Below are positions 55,013-63,284 of a stretch of DNA of 64,000 nt, piece after piece. Source of the stretch: Lewinellaceae bacterium (lineage in GTDB: Bacteria > Bacteroidota > Bacteroidia > Chitinophagales > Saprospiraceae); NCBI GenBank assembly GCA_016716135.1, contig JADJWX010000017.1, positions 62,001 to 126,000 of the forward strand, in the 5' to 3' direction. The position numbers were made by a program, and so were the translations under genes. Below the pieces are notes generated by a model, which was not told the origin of the DNA, did no database searches, and saw only the letters and a list, made by a program, of their open reading frames with translations. Positions within the stretch are counted from its first letter, which is position 1. Every line of letters starts with the position of its first letter.

Positions 55013-55776
55013 TCACCGTCGGCGTGCTGATCATGCTCCTGCTGGCTTTTGCCCTGATCGGCTTTTTTTTGCTGTCGCAACGAAAACTGAACAACGCACG
55101 CCAAAAAGCGCACGACTTACAACTGGAGCACCGCGAACAACTGCTCTACAGCACCCTGCAAACGCAGGAAAACGAACGGCGCCGGATCGCCAAAGACCTC
55201 CACGATGCGGTCGGCTCCAAACTCAATGTACTCAACCTCAACCTCCACCGCCTGAAAAAACTGGCGCCTGAAACCCCGGAAATCAGCGAAACCGTCGGCG
55301 AACTTTTCAGTGTGATCACCACGACCATTGATACTACGCGACGTATTTCGCATGACCTGCTGCCGCCCACGCTCGAGAACTTCGGCCTCGCCGAAGCCCT
55401 GGCCGAGCTCTGCGCACAATACCGCCAAAGCGGCGCCCTGGATATCGAATTTGAAGCGAAAGAAAACAGCGCCATACAACCGGACAAAACTGCGGAGCTC
55501 AACTTGTTCCGGGTTGCCCAGGAACTCATCGCCAACTCAGTCAAACACGGGCCGGCTACCCAAATTTACCTGTACCTCTGGCTAATGCCTGCGGAAATCC
55601 GGATGGATTACCGCGACAACGGCCCGGGCTTCGACCCCGCCGCCGCCGGCTACAAACCGGGCCTGGGCATGCTGAACATCGAAAGCCGCCTGCGCATGAT
55701 CGGCGCCGAATTTCAACTGGACACCGCGCCGGACAAGGGCGTCAGGGTCCAGGTAAAATACATTTATCCCACATGA
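54973..55776 (+). CDS. Sensor histidine kinase (HisKA_3/NarX type)
   Basis: The 267-residue protein has one N-terminal TM helix (ILLLITVGVLIMLLLAFALI), a short coiled coil, the phosphoacceptor motif QENERRRIAKDLHDAVGSKL (His in LHD), and an HATPase domain with LFRVAQELIANSVKHGPATQ (N box) and YRDNGPGFDPAAAGYKPGLG (G box). It lacks any periplasmic sensor; the overlapping upstream membrane protein may sense the signal. Its stop overlaps the response-regulator start (ATGA at 55773-55776). Confidence 0.9.
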   Translation: MDTSFQGDEILLLITVGVLIMLLLAFALIGFFLLSQRKLNNARQKAHDLQLEHREQLLYSTLQTQENERRRIAKDLHDAVGSKLNVLNLNLHRLKKLAPETPEISETVGELFSVITTTIDTTRRISHDLLPPTLENFGLAEALAELCAQYRQSGALDIEFEAKENSAIQPDKTAELNLFRVAQELIANSVKHGPATQIYLYLWLMPAEIRMDYRDNGPGFDPAAAGYKPGLGMLNIESRLRMIGAEFQLDTAPDKGVRVQVKYIYPT

Positions 55777-56450
55777 TACAGCTCGCTATTGCCGACGACG
55801 AAGCCTTGTTCCGGAAGGGTATGATGGCCCTGATCCAGGACTGGCCGGACATGCACGTTTTGCTGGATGCGCAAGACGGGGAAGATTTGCTGGAACAACT
55901 CCGGCAGGCCGGAAATTTGCCGGATGTGTTGCTGCTCGACCTGAACATGCCGCGCCTCAACGGTATCGAAACGGCAAAAATCATTCGTGAAACGTACCCC
56001 GAGTTGAAAATCGTGGTGCTTTCAACCTACTTCAGCAATGCTTTTGTGCTGAAAATGATCGAGCTCGGGGCGGCGGCATACCTGCCGAAAAATTCCGATC
56101 CTGCCGAAATGCGGCAAACGATTCTCGAGGTTGTGGCCAATGGATTTAGTTACAGCCGGCCGGTCCTGGAGATTATCCGGCAAAATTTACAGCAAAAGTC
56201 CAAACCCAAACTCCGTATGCCCTTCGGCATCGAACTGACCGGCCGGGAATTGGAAATTCTGCAATTGATCTGCGAAGAATACACCACGGCCGAAATTGCC
56301 GAAAAACTCTACATCAGCCCCCGCACGGTAGACGGGCACCGCAACAACCTGCTCGAAAAACTGGATTGTAAAAACGTGGCCGGGTTGGTGGTATATGCTA
56401 TTCAGCACGAGCTGGTCCGGGTCGGGCCGGATGGTGGCGGATTTTCATAA
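55773..56450 (+). CDS. NarL/FixJ-type response regulator
   Basis: The 225-residue protein has a receiver domain (IQLAIADDEALFRKGMMALI; phosphoacceptor Asp in VLLLDLNMPRLNGIETAKII; Thr/Lys in VVLSTYFSN and AAYLPKN) and a LuxR-type HTH (LTGRELEILQLICEEYTTAE, IAEKLYISPRTVDGHRNNLL). It is the partner of the kinase encoded just upstream with a 4-base overlap. Targets are unknown. A REP hairpin followed by T5 ends the transcript 17 bases after the stop. Confidence 0.9.
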   Translation: MIQLAIADDEALFRKGMMALIQDWPDMHVLLDAQDGEDLLEQLRQAGNLPDVLLLDLNMPRLNGIETAKIIRETYPELKIVVLSTYFSNAFVLKMIELGAAAYLPKNSDPAEMRQTILEVVANGFSYSRPVLEIIRQNLQQKSKPKLRMPFGIELTGRELEILQLICEEYTTAEIAEKLYISPRTVDGHRNNLLEKLDCKNVAGLVVYAIQHELVRVGPDGGGFS

Positions 56451-56466
56451 CCACTGATTGCTCTTT

Positions 56467-56499
56467 AGCGAAGGGGTCGCTTTGAGCGACCCCTTCGCT
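56467..56499. repeat. REP hairpin, family A, serving as terminator
   Basis: AGCGAAGGGGTCGCT and AGCGACCCCTTCGCT around TTG, followed by TTTTT. It lies between the response regulator (plus) and the RAYT gene (minus) and can act as a rho-independent terminator for the former. Confidence 0.9.
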
Positions 56500-56511
56500 T
56501 TTTAACGCTTC

Positions 56512-57129
56512 TTAAACCAAAAACAAGAGTTCTTTTGCCAGTTTTTGTTGGCACAGAGTGCCCTTTCGCAAACCCACGAAATCGGGAGCAGAAGAATACG
56601 CCCAGTCCTCCGCTTTTTCTACCAATTTTGCTTTGACCGGATTGTTGTGGATGTAGTTGAAACAGGTCGGGCCGTACAATTCCCAATTTTGTAGAATCAG
56701 GTTGTAATGCGGGTGGGTCGGTGGCAGGGTTCTGTCTTCCCAACCATCTTTTGCTTGCGTGGTTTGCCGGAAGAGCGAGCCGGTACGGTTTTCCTGCTTG
56801 TTTATGGCATTGGTGTACGAACGCAGCAGCAGCCCGATGGCGTTGTTCAGGTCGCGGGTGCTGCGCCCGCTCGGATCGAAGGGGTCGCTTCCAGCGACCC
56901 CTTCGCTATTGCCGGACTTTGGGTGAATCTCTATCTCCAACACTCTGACGTACATCAACCAATGAAAATGATTGGGCATGAGGCAATAACAAAGCAGGTC
57001 GCCATACGGAAGCAGATACTCGCGCATTTTTTTTAGAAAGAAACGGTAGTTCTCGTCTTTGAAAAAGATGCGCTGGCGGTTGTTGCCCTGGTTGTAAATG
57101 TGATAAATCGTGTTTGGTGAGAATTTCAT
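56512..57129 (-). CDS. REP-associated tyrosine transposase (RAYT, Y1_Tnp family)
   Basis: The 205-residue protein starts MKFSPNTIYHIYNQGNNRQR and shows the HUH motif LMPNHFHWLMYV, a downstream SYTNAINKQENRTGSLFRQ with the likely catalytic Tyr, and the C-terminal YIHNNPVKAKLVEKAEDWAY typical of RAYT proteins. These single-strand transposases act on REP hairpins. A 29-base REP hairpin lies inside the gene (56877-56905) and is translated in frame as SEGVAGSDPFD between the HUH and Tyr motifs. A ~2.1-kb array of its own 5' region plus REPs follows upstream (57130-59218). The gene is intact, so the protein may be active, although the internal insertion could alter it. Confidence 0.85.
   Translation of the reverse strand: MKFSPNTIYHIYNQGNNRQRIFFKDENYRFFLKKMREYLLPYGDLLCYCLMPNHFHWLMYVRVLEIEIHPKSGNSEGVAGSDPFDPSGRSTRDLNNAIGLLLRSYTNAINKQENRTGSLFRQTTQAKDGWEDRTLPPTHPHYNLILQNWELYGPTCFNYIHNNPVKAKLVEKAEDWAYSSAPDFVGLRKGTLCQQKLAKELLFLV
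56877..56905. repeat. REP hairpin inside the RAYT coding sequence
   Basis: CGAAGGGGTCGC and GCGACCCCTTCG are perfect 12-base arms around TTCCA. The surrounding reading frame stays open. It matches the array REPs with a small loop change. Confidence 0.9.
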
Positions 57130-59218
57130 TCTGATGGATTCTGTGTTCGTATTGTTCAGGGTAAAGGGGAAGCGAAGGGGGCCAGCCTAGCGAAGGGGTC
57201 GCTTCGAGCGACCCCTTCGCTTTTCAAACACGCTCACCCCAGACCCGCCTCCAGCCCCATTCCGTCTTTGAAAAAGATGCGCTGGTGGTTGTTGCCCTGG
57301 TTGTAAATGTAATAAATCGTGTTTGGTGAGAATTTCATTCTGATGGATTCTGTGTTCGTATTGTTCAGGGTAAAAGGGAAGCGAAGGGAGCCAGCCTAGC
57401 GAAGGGGTCGCTTCGAGCGACCCCTTCGCTTTTCAAACACGCTCACCCCAGACCCGCCGCCAGCCCATTCCGTCCTTGAAAAAGATGCGCTGGCGGTTGT
57501 TACCCTGGTTGTAAATGTGATAAATCGTGTTTGGTGAAAATTTCATTCTGATGGATTCTGTGTTCGTATTGTTCAGAGTAAAGGGGAAGCGAAGGGGGCC
57601 AGCCTAGCGAAGGGGTCGCTTCGAGCGACCCCTTCGATTTTCAAACACGCTCACCCCAGACCCGCCGCCAGCCCCATTCCGTCCTTGAAAAAGATGCGCT
57701 GGTGGTTGTTGCCCTGGTTGTAAATGTAATAAATCGTGTTTGGTGAAAATTTCATTCTGATGGATTCTGTGTTCGTATTGTTCAGAGTAAAGGAGAAGCG
57801 AGCGGGGCCAGCCTAGCGAATGGGTCGCTTCGAGCGACCCATTCGCTTTTCAAACACGCTCACCCCAGACCCGCCGCCAGCCCCATTCCGTCCTTGAAAA
57901 AGATGCGCTGGCGGTTGTTACCCTGGTTGTAAATGTGATAAATCGTGTTTGGTGAGAATTTCATTCTGATGGATTCTGTGTTCGTATTGTTCAGGGTAAA
58001 GGGGAAGCGAAGGGCGCCAGCCTAGCGAAGGGGTCGCTTCGAGCGACCCATTCGCTTTTCAAACACGCTCACCCCAGACCCGCCGCCAGCCCCATTCCGT
58101 CTTTGAAAAAGATGCGCTGGCGGTTGTTACCCTGGTTGTAAATGTGATAAATCGTGTTTGGTGAGAATTTCATTCTGATGGATTCTGTGTTCGTATTGTT
58201 CAGGGTAAAAGGGAAGCGAAGGGCGCCAGCCTAGCGAAGGGGTCGCTTCGAGCGACCCATTCGCTAGGCTGGCGGTTGTTACCCTGGTTGTAAATGTGAT
58301 AAATCGTGTTTGGTGAAAATTTCATTCTGATGGATTCTGTGTTCGTATTGTTCAGAGTAAAGGAGAAGCGAAGGGGGCCAGCCTAGCGAAGGGGTCGCTT
58401 CGAGCGACCCATTCGCTTTTCAAACACGCTCACCCCAGACCCGCCGCCAGCCCCATTCCGTCCTTGAAAAAGATGCGCTGGCGGTTGTTGCCCTGGTTGT
58501 AAATGTGATAAATCGTGTTTGGTGAGAATTTCATTCTGATGGATTCTGTGTTCGTATTGTTCAGAGTAAAGGGGAAGCGAAGGGGGCCAGCCTAGCGAAG
58601 GGGTCGCTTCGAGCGACCCATTCGCTAGGCTGGCGGTTGTTGCCCTGGTTGTAAATGTGATAAATCGTGTTTGGTGAGAATTTCATTCTGATGGATTCTG
58701 TGTTCGTATTGTTCAGGGTAAAAGGGAAGCGAAGGGCGCCAGCCTAGCGAATGGGTCGCTTCGAGCGACCCATTCGCTTTTCAAACACGCTCACCCCAGA
58801 CCCGCCGCCAGCCCCATTCCGTCTTTGAAAAAGATGCGCTGGCGGTTGTTACCTGGTTGTAAATGTGATAAATCGTGTTTGGTGAAAATTTCATTCTGAT
58901 GGATTCTGTGTTCGTATTGTTCAGGGTAAAGGGAAGCGCGAAGGGCGCCAGCCGAGTTTGGTGAGAAGGGTCGCTTCGAGCGACCCTTCGCTTTTCAAAC
59001 ACGCTCACCCCAGACCCGCCGCCAGCCCCATTCCGTCCTTGAAAAAGATGCGCTGGCGGTTGTTGCCCTGGTTGTAAATGTGATAAATCGTGTTTGGTGA
59101 GAATTTCATTCTGATGGATTCTGTGTTCGTATTGTTCAGAGTAAAGGGGAAGCGAAGGGGGCCAGCCTAGCGAAGGGGTCGCTTCGAGCGACCCCTTCGA
59201 TTTTCAAACACGCTCGCT
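57130..59218. repeat. Tandem array of RAYT 5'-region fragments, each with a REP hairpin (11 REPs, ~209-bp unit)
   Basis: The anchor CTGATGGATTCTGTGTTCGT begins at 57131, 57340, 57548, 57757, 57966, 58175, 58327, 58536, 58688, 58896 and 59111. The period is 208-209 bp, except 152 bp twice (58175-58327 and 58536-58688) and 215 once. On the minus strand each unit holds a REP (for example 57189-57221), ~70 bases of RAYT upstream sequence, the RAYT ATG and its first ~25 codons, then a junction into GMGLAAGLG and a stop, making a ~34-codon mini-ORF. Two units (REPs at 57815 and 58746) carry compensated changes in both stem arms. The REP at 58962-58992 is degenerate. The array ends abruptly at about 59218. 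Confidence 0.95.
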
Positions 59219-59436
59219 GGGCTGAGGATTTTAGGTAAATTGTTTACCCGGCTTTGATTTCAAAAACATCGAAAGAAGTACCCACAGGGTTACCAGGTCG
59301 CCTACTCCACCCCGAATTTTCGGCTTTCCCCGACCGACAGCACAAATCTGCCTCCCTTCATGTTACGTTTTCCGTCAACCCTGTAGCGTTTTCGGTGGAA
59401 ACAGCAAAAGAGAGCACGTAGAGCAAAAATCAGTCC
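59219..59436. other. Unassigned region between the RAYT array and the hybrid kinase gene
   Basis: No gene, strong hairpin or promoter match was seen in these ~218 bases. It lies just after the array and before the stop of the minus-strand hybrid kinase. Confidence 0.4.
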
Positions 59437-62193
59437 TCACAACACCTCCGACGGCAGTTTTCCGAACCGCGCCTGAAAGCGCCTGGAAAAAGACCGCACA
59501 TCGAAATAACCCACCGTCGATGCGATTACAGCAATGGAATTGTACTGACGACTCTCCAACATTTCCCGCGCAATATCCAGGCGGATTTCCTGCAAATATT
59601 GCTGGGGCGTCAGTCCGGTCAGGCGCTTCAACTGGCGAAGCAACGTAGACTCGCTCATGGCAAACTCCAGGGCCAGCGCCGGCACGGTGAGCAGGTGGGA
59701 AGCGATGTTTTTCTGTACGTAGACTTCGAAACTTTCCAGCCAGTCCCGATCCGATCCGGAAAGATCGTCTGCGACCGGAGCAGTTTCACCCTGAATTTCG
59801 CGGAGCCGCGCTGCCTGGTTTTTCAGCAGGTTTGCGATGCGCGCCAGGAGTTCTTCCTCGTTGAAGGGCTTGGTGAGGTAATCGTCTACACCGATCCGCA
59901 GGGCTTTGAGCCGGGCGCGGGCTTCGGCCCGGGCGGTGAGCATGATGACCGGTATTTGCCGCGTGGCGCCGTTGGATTTTAGTTTCTCCAGGAGATGGTA
60001 GCCGTCCATCACAGGCATCATGAGGTCGGAGAGTACCAGCTGACAATTGGCTGTTGGCTGCTGGCTACCGGCGGAGGGCAGCAGGTAGTCCAGAGCCGCC
60101 TGACCATTTGCTGCGGTTACCACCTGGTACGTTTCCGACAGGATCAGACGGATATAATCCTGCAAATCGGGATTGTCTTCCACGACCAGAATCGTGGATT
60201 TCCCTTTCAAATTTGCAGTGGATTCGACGGGATGCTTACCTGCCCGCACCACTTCGTTTTGCGCATCTTCGGCCGACTGGCCGGGTACGGCTTGGGCCGC
60301 TTGTTCCACCAGGTTGACCGGGAAGCGCATCCGGAAGGTGCTGCCTGCTCCGGGGCTGCTTTGTGCACTTATGTCGCCACCGAAAAGCCGGGCATATTCC
60401 TTGCAAAGGTTGAGTCCGATGCCGGTGCCGCCTTCCGCAGGTTTGTCGGGGCGGCTGGTTTGAAAAAAACGGTCGAATACCTGCGGCAAGTCGTCGGGGT
60501 GAATGCCCGGGCCGGTATCGGCGACGCGGAGGTCCAGCATCCCGTTTTTTATCGACAGTTCGACGGAAACGCGGCCGCCTGCGGGGGTAAATTTGAAGGC
60601 GTTTGACAGGAGGTTGGTCAGCACCTGGCGGCATTTTTCCCGGTCGATAGTAGCCACTAAATTAGCCGGCACCGTTGACCGGAAGATAAAATCGATCTGC
60701 TTGCTGTCGGCCAGCGATTCGAACTGGGCGACGTGATTTTGGAAAAACCGGCGCAGGGCAGTCGAAGTTTTCAGCAGCTGCATTTGGCCCATTTCCAGTT
60801 TGCGCAAATCCAGGATTTCATTGATGAGTTGTCCGAGTTGGTCCCCGTTCCGGCGGGCCATTTCCAGCAACCGGCGCTGTTTATCGCTCAGGGTTGCCTC
60901 TTTCAACATGGTATTGACGGGGCCGAGCAGGAGGGTTAGCGGGGTACGGAGTTCATGGCTGATATTGGCAAAAAAACGGGATTTGGCTGCGTCGAGGCTG
61001 GCCAACTGCTCTGCTTGCCGGCGATTTTTTTCGTTGGCTTTTCGCAACTGTGCATAAAAATAAGCCAGGGCGGCAGTCAGCAGAAGTACGAGGAACAAAC
61101 CGGCCAACAACCAGTTTCGCCGTAGCCGTTCGGAGGCCAATTGTTGGGCCTGTTCGTCCAATTGCAGTTGTTTTTTGGCATTGTTGTAGCGGGCATCAAT
61201 CTCAATAACCCTTTCGCGTACCTCTTTTTCATTTTGTGCCAATTCCATCTGGTACCCTTTATTCAGATAATACCAGGCCGAATCCGACTGTCCCAGTGCC
61301 TTGAATAATTCGCCCTGGAACCGGTACATGGCAGCCGCGGCATAGTGTTGCTCGTGTCCTTCTGCTATGGCCAGATTGGCCATAATCAGAGCTGAATCGT
61401 TAAAAATCAGTGCCTGGCGGATGTTTTTTTGCTGAAAATACAAGCTGGCAATGGCGCCGTACATGTAACTGCACCCGGTGTAGTCTTCAATTTTTTGATA
61501 AAGCCGTAGGCCGGAAAATGCATGTTGAAACCGCTCGGGAAAAGCCTCACGAGGCAATACCATATTCATCAGCATGTGGCCGATGGCCGTTTCCAAATCC
61601 AGGTTAAATGCGGGTGCGGTGCGCAACGCTTCCCGGGCAAAATAAATGGCTGAGTCTTGATTGCCATATATCCGTTGCCAGGAGGCCATCCGGATGGCAT
61701 AGTAGGGATAAATGGAATCCAGGTTATACTGATCGATATCCGTTTTGCTTTCCCGCAGGTGGATCAGACTTTTCCCCTCACGACCGATTTTTTCATACAG
61801 CAAGGCCAAAACCAGGTTGGTTTGCGCGTGTAAATCGGCGAACCGGCCGGTTTCGCACTGTTTTTTGACTTGCAGGAGTTTTTGTATGGCCACCTCATTG
61901 TCCTGGTCTTGTTCGTATGCACTGGCAGCAGCCAGCTGGGCACGCACGCCGAGGTAACTGTTCAGCTGTCCCTGCGCTTCCAGGGTCGCCAGCAAGTTGG
62001 CAGCAATGATTTTGGCGGTATCGTTTTTAAACGAGCGCAGGTAGCGTTCCACCCTGGCGATCTCCTGTTTGATGCCGGCATCGGGCATCCGGATATTGCT
62101 TTGCGCAGGCAAGGCAAACCAGGCTCCTGTTGTGGAGAAAAAAACACAGAACAAACCAACCTTGAGCACATAAAAAAGCGCTTTGAAACGCAT
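59437..62193 (-). CDS. Hybrid two-component system protein (TPR sensor, histidine kinase, receiver, AraC)
   Basis: Starting at 62193 (MRFKALFYVLKVGLFCVFFS) the 918-residue protein has a signal-like N-terminus, a periplasmic TPR-type helical region (~30-340), a TM helix (WLLAGLFLVLLLTAALAYFY), a HisKA domain (FFANISHELRTPLTLLLGPV; His near residue 411), an HATPase domain (VADTGPGIHPDDLPQVFDRF), a receiver (TILVVEDNPDLQDYIRLIL; Asp in LVLSDLMMPVMDGYH) and a C-terminal AraC HTH (SESTLLRQLKRLTGLTPQQY). This is the Bacteroidota hybrid regulator layout, often controlling polysaccharide or nutrient genes. The receiver carries an unusual insert, SAGSQQPTANCQ, just before its Asp strand. The TPR-type sensor differs from the propeller sensors of most gut-type members. 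Confidence 0.9.
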   Translation of the reverse strand: MRFKALFYVLKVGLFCVFFSTTGAWFALPAQSNIRMPDAGIKQEIARVERYLRSFKNDTAKIIAANLLATLEAQGQLNSYLGVRAQLAAASAYEQDQDNEVAIQKLLQVKKQCETGRFADLHAQTNLVLALLYEKIGREGKSLIHLRESKTDIDQYNLDSIYPYYAIRMASWQRIYGNQDSAIYFAREALRTAPAFNLDLETAIGHMLMNMVLPREAFPERFQHAFSGLRLYQKIEDYTGCSYMYGAIASLYFQQKNIRQALIFNDSALIMANLAIAEGHEQHYAAAAMYRFQGELFKALGQSDSAWYYLNKGYQMELAQNEKEVRERVIEIDARYNNAKKQLQLDEQAQQLASERLRRNWLLAGLFLVLLLTAALAYFYAQLRKANEKNRRQAEQLASLDAAKSRFFANISHELRTPLTLLLGPVNTMLKEATLSDKQRRLLEMARRNGDQLGQLINEILDLRKLEMGQMQLLKTSTALRRFFQNHVAQFESLADSKQIDFIFRSTVPANLVATIDREKCRQVLTNLLSNAFKFTPAGGRVSVELSIKNGMLDLRVADTGPGIHPDDLPQVFDRFFQTSRPDKPAEGGTGIGLNLCKEYARLFGGDISAQSSPGAGSTFRMRFPVNLVEQAAQAVPGQSAEDAQNEVVRAGKHPVESTANLKGKSTILVVEDNPDLQDYIRLILSETYQVVTAANGQAALDYLLPSAGSQQPTANCQLVLSDLMMPVMDGYHLLEKLKSNGATRQIPVIMLTARAEARARLKALRIGVDDYLTKPFNEEELLARIANLLKNQAARLREIQGETAPVADDLSGSDRDWLESFEVYVQKNIASHLLTVPALALEFAMSESTLLRQLKRLTGLTPQQYLQEIRLDIAREMLESRQYNSIAVIASTVGYFDVRSFSRRFQARFGKLPSEVL

Positions 62194-62260
62194 AGGCAGA
62201 TCGAGCGGGGGGTGTACTTTCAAGTTGCGCAAAGGTAAACCGAGACACCTTGCTTAAGGT

Positions 62261-62905
62261 TCAGAATTTATCTCCAAAAGCTAAATCGCCCGCATCGCCC
62301 AAACCGGGCACGATGTACGCTTTGCCGGTCAGTTCCTCATCCACCGCGCCGAGCCAAAGATGCGCCTGCGGATACTGGCGCGCCACTGCCTCCAGGCCGG
62401 CTGTGCTGGCAATCACCGCAGTAATATGAATTGCCTTGGGTGTACCGAAACGCTCCAGGTGCTTCAGGGTGAGGTTCACGGACGCACCGGTAGCCAGCAT
62501 GGGATCGGCAAGCACGAGCACGGCATCGTTCAGGTCGCAGCTGCTGACATATTCCATCTGGATATCAAAACTGCCGTCTTTGTGCTGCCGGCGGTAGGCG
62601 CTGACGAAAGTGTTGTCGGCCTGGTCAAAATAGTTGAGCAAGCCCTGGTGAAAGGGAATGCCCGCGCGCAGGATCGTAGCGAGCACCAAGCGATCAGCCG
62701 GAACGTCCACATATGAGAGACCGAGCGGTGTTTCCACCTCGATGGATTTGAATGCCAGGCTTTTGGATAGTTCGTAACCCAAAATTTCCCCCATGCGCTC
62801 CAGGTTGCGGCGAAAACGCATGCGATCTTTTTGAATGGCCGCGCTGCGTAGCTCGGCGATGAACTGATTGGCAATGGAGTGTTGTTCGGAAAGGACGGTG
62901 CGCAT
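62261..62905 (-). CDS. upp: Uracil phosphoribosyltransferase
   Basis: The 214-residue protein converts uracil and PRPP to UMP (pyrimidine salvage). It shows the PRPP motif VLVLADPMLATGASVNLTLK, VLATILRAGIPFHQGLLNYF and the uracil-binding C-terminal region AYIVPGLGDAGDLAFGDKF. The ATG at 62905 (MRTVLSEQHSIANQFIAELR) gives the usual length. The gene is intact and, on the minus strand, lies just upstream of the hybrid kinase gene with a 67-base gap; a functional link is not implied. Confidence 0.9.
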   Translation of the reverse strand: MRTVLSEQHSIANQFIAELRSAAIQKDRMRFRRNLERMGEILGYELSKSLAFKSIEVETPLGLSYVDVPADRLVLATILRAGIPFHQGLLNYFDQADNTFVSAYRRQHKDGSFDIQMEYVSSCDLNDAVLVLADPMLATGASVNLTLKHLERFGTPKAIHITAVIASTAGLEAVARQYPQAHLWLGAVDEELTGKAYIVPGLGDAGDLAFGDKF

Positions 62906-63008
62906 GGTATTTTGACCCCTCGGTTCGTGTTTAGTGTGGAGGCAAGTTACTGCGCACAAGGCACATTTTTCGGTTTGGGGCAAGTAAAGTGCGCGTGTTG
63001 GTCTGACG

Positions 63009-63249
63009 ACTCCAAGTCTAATGTGACAAAGATGTATTAAGAAAGTAGTGGGCAAATCTTTAACGGCAAACCCCGTAGGCTCGTAGCGTATTTCCCGCAG
63101 AGTTACGCGGAGTTCCGCAGAGTTTTCCTTCATCGGGATGGGAACTCTGCGGAACTCCGCGAATTAACTCTGTGCAACTCTGCGGGAAATACGCTACGAG
63201 CTAACTATTTATAACACTTGGTTTCTTAAATTGAGGACAGTAGACTCCA
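63009..63249. repeat. Nested inverted-repeat element between upp and the last gene
   Basis: The core is a perfect 25-bp inverted repeat (63080-63104 and 63176-63200) beginning CTCGTAGCGTATTTCCCGCA, with a second dyad inside built on GCGGAGTTCCGCAGAGTT. The flanks AGTCTAATGTGACAAAG and TTTCTTAAATTGAGGAC are related to the ends of the element at 25029-25255. The core is also related to the palindrome at 28662-28750. There is no coding potential. Confidence 0.75.
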
Positions 63250-63284
63250 AATCATCCGACCAAAAAGGGCAGGTAGCACACAAG

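Noticed and set aside
58781..59008. 75-codon open frame in the array as a separate gene
   Set aside because: It arises from a one-base deletion in one array unit that fuses repeat segments; it is not kept in other units.
57130..59218. CRISPR array
   Set aside because: The unit is ~209 bp with no short unique spacers; units are near-identical over their whole length and derive from the adjacent transposase gene, and no cas genes are present.
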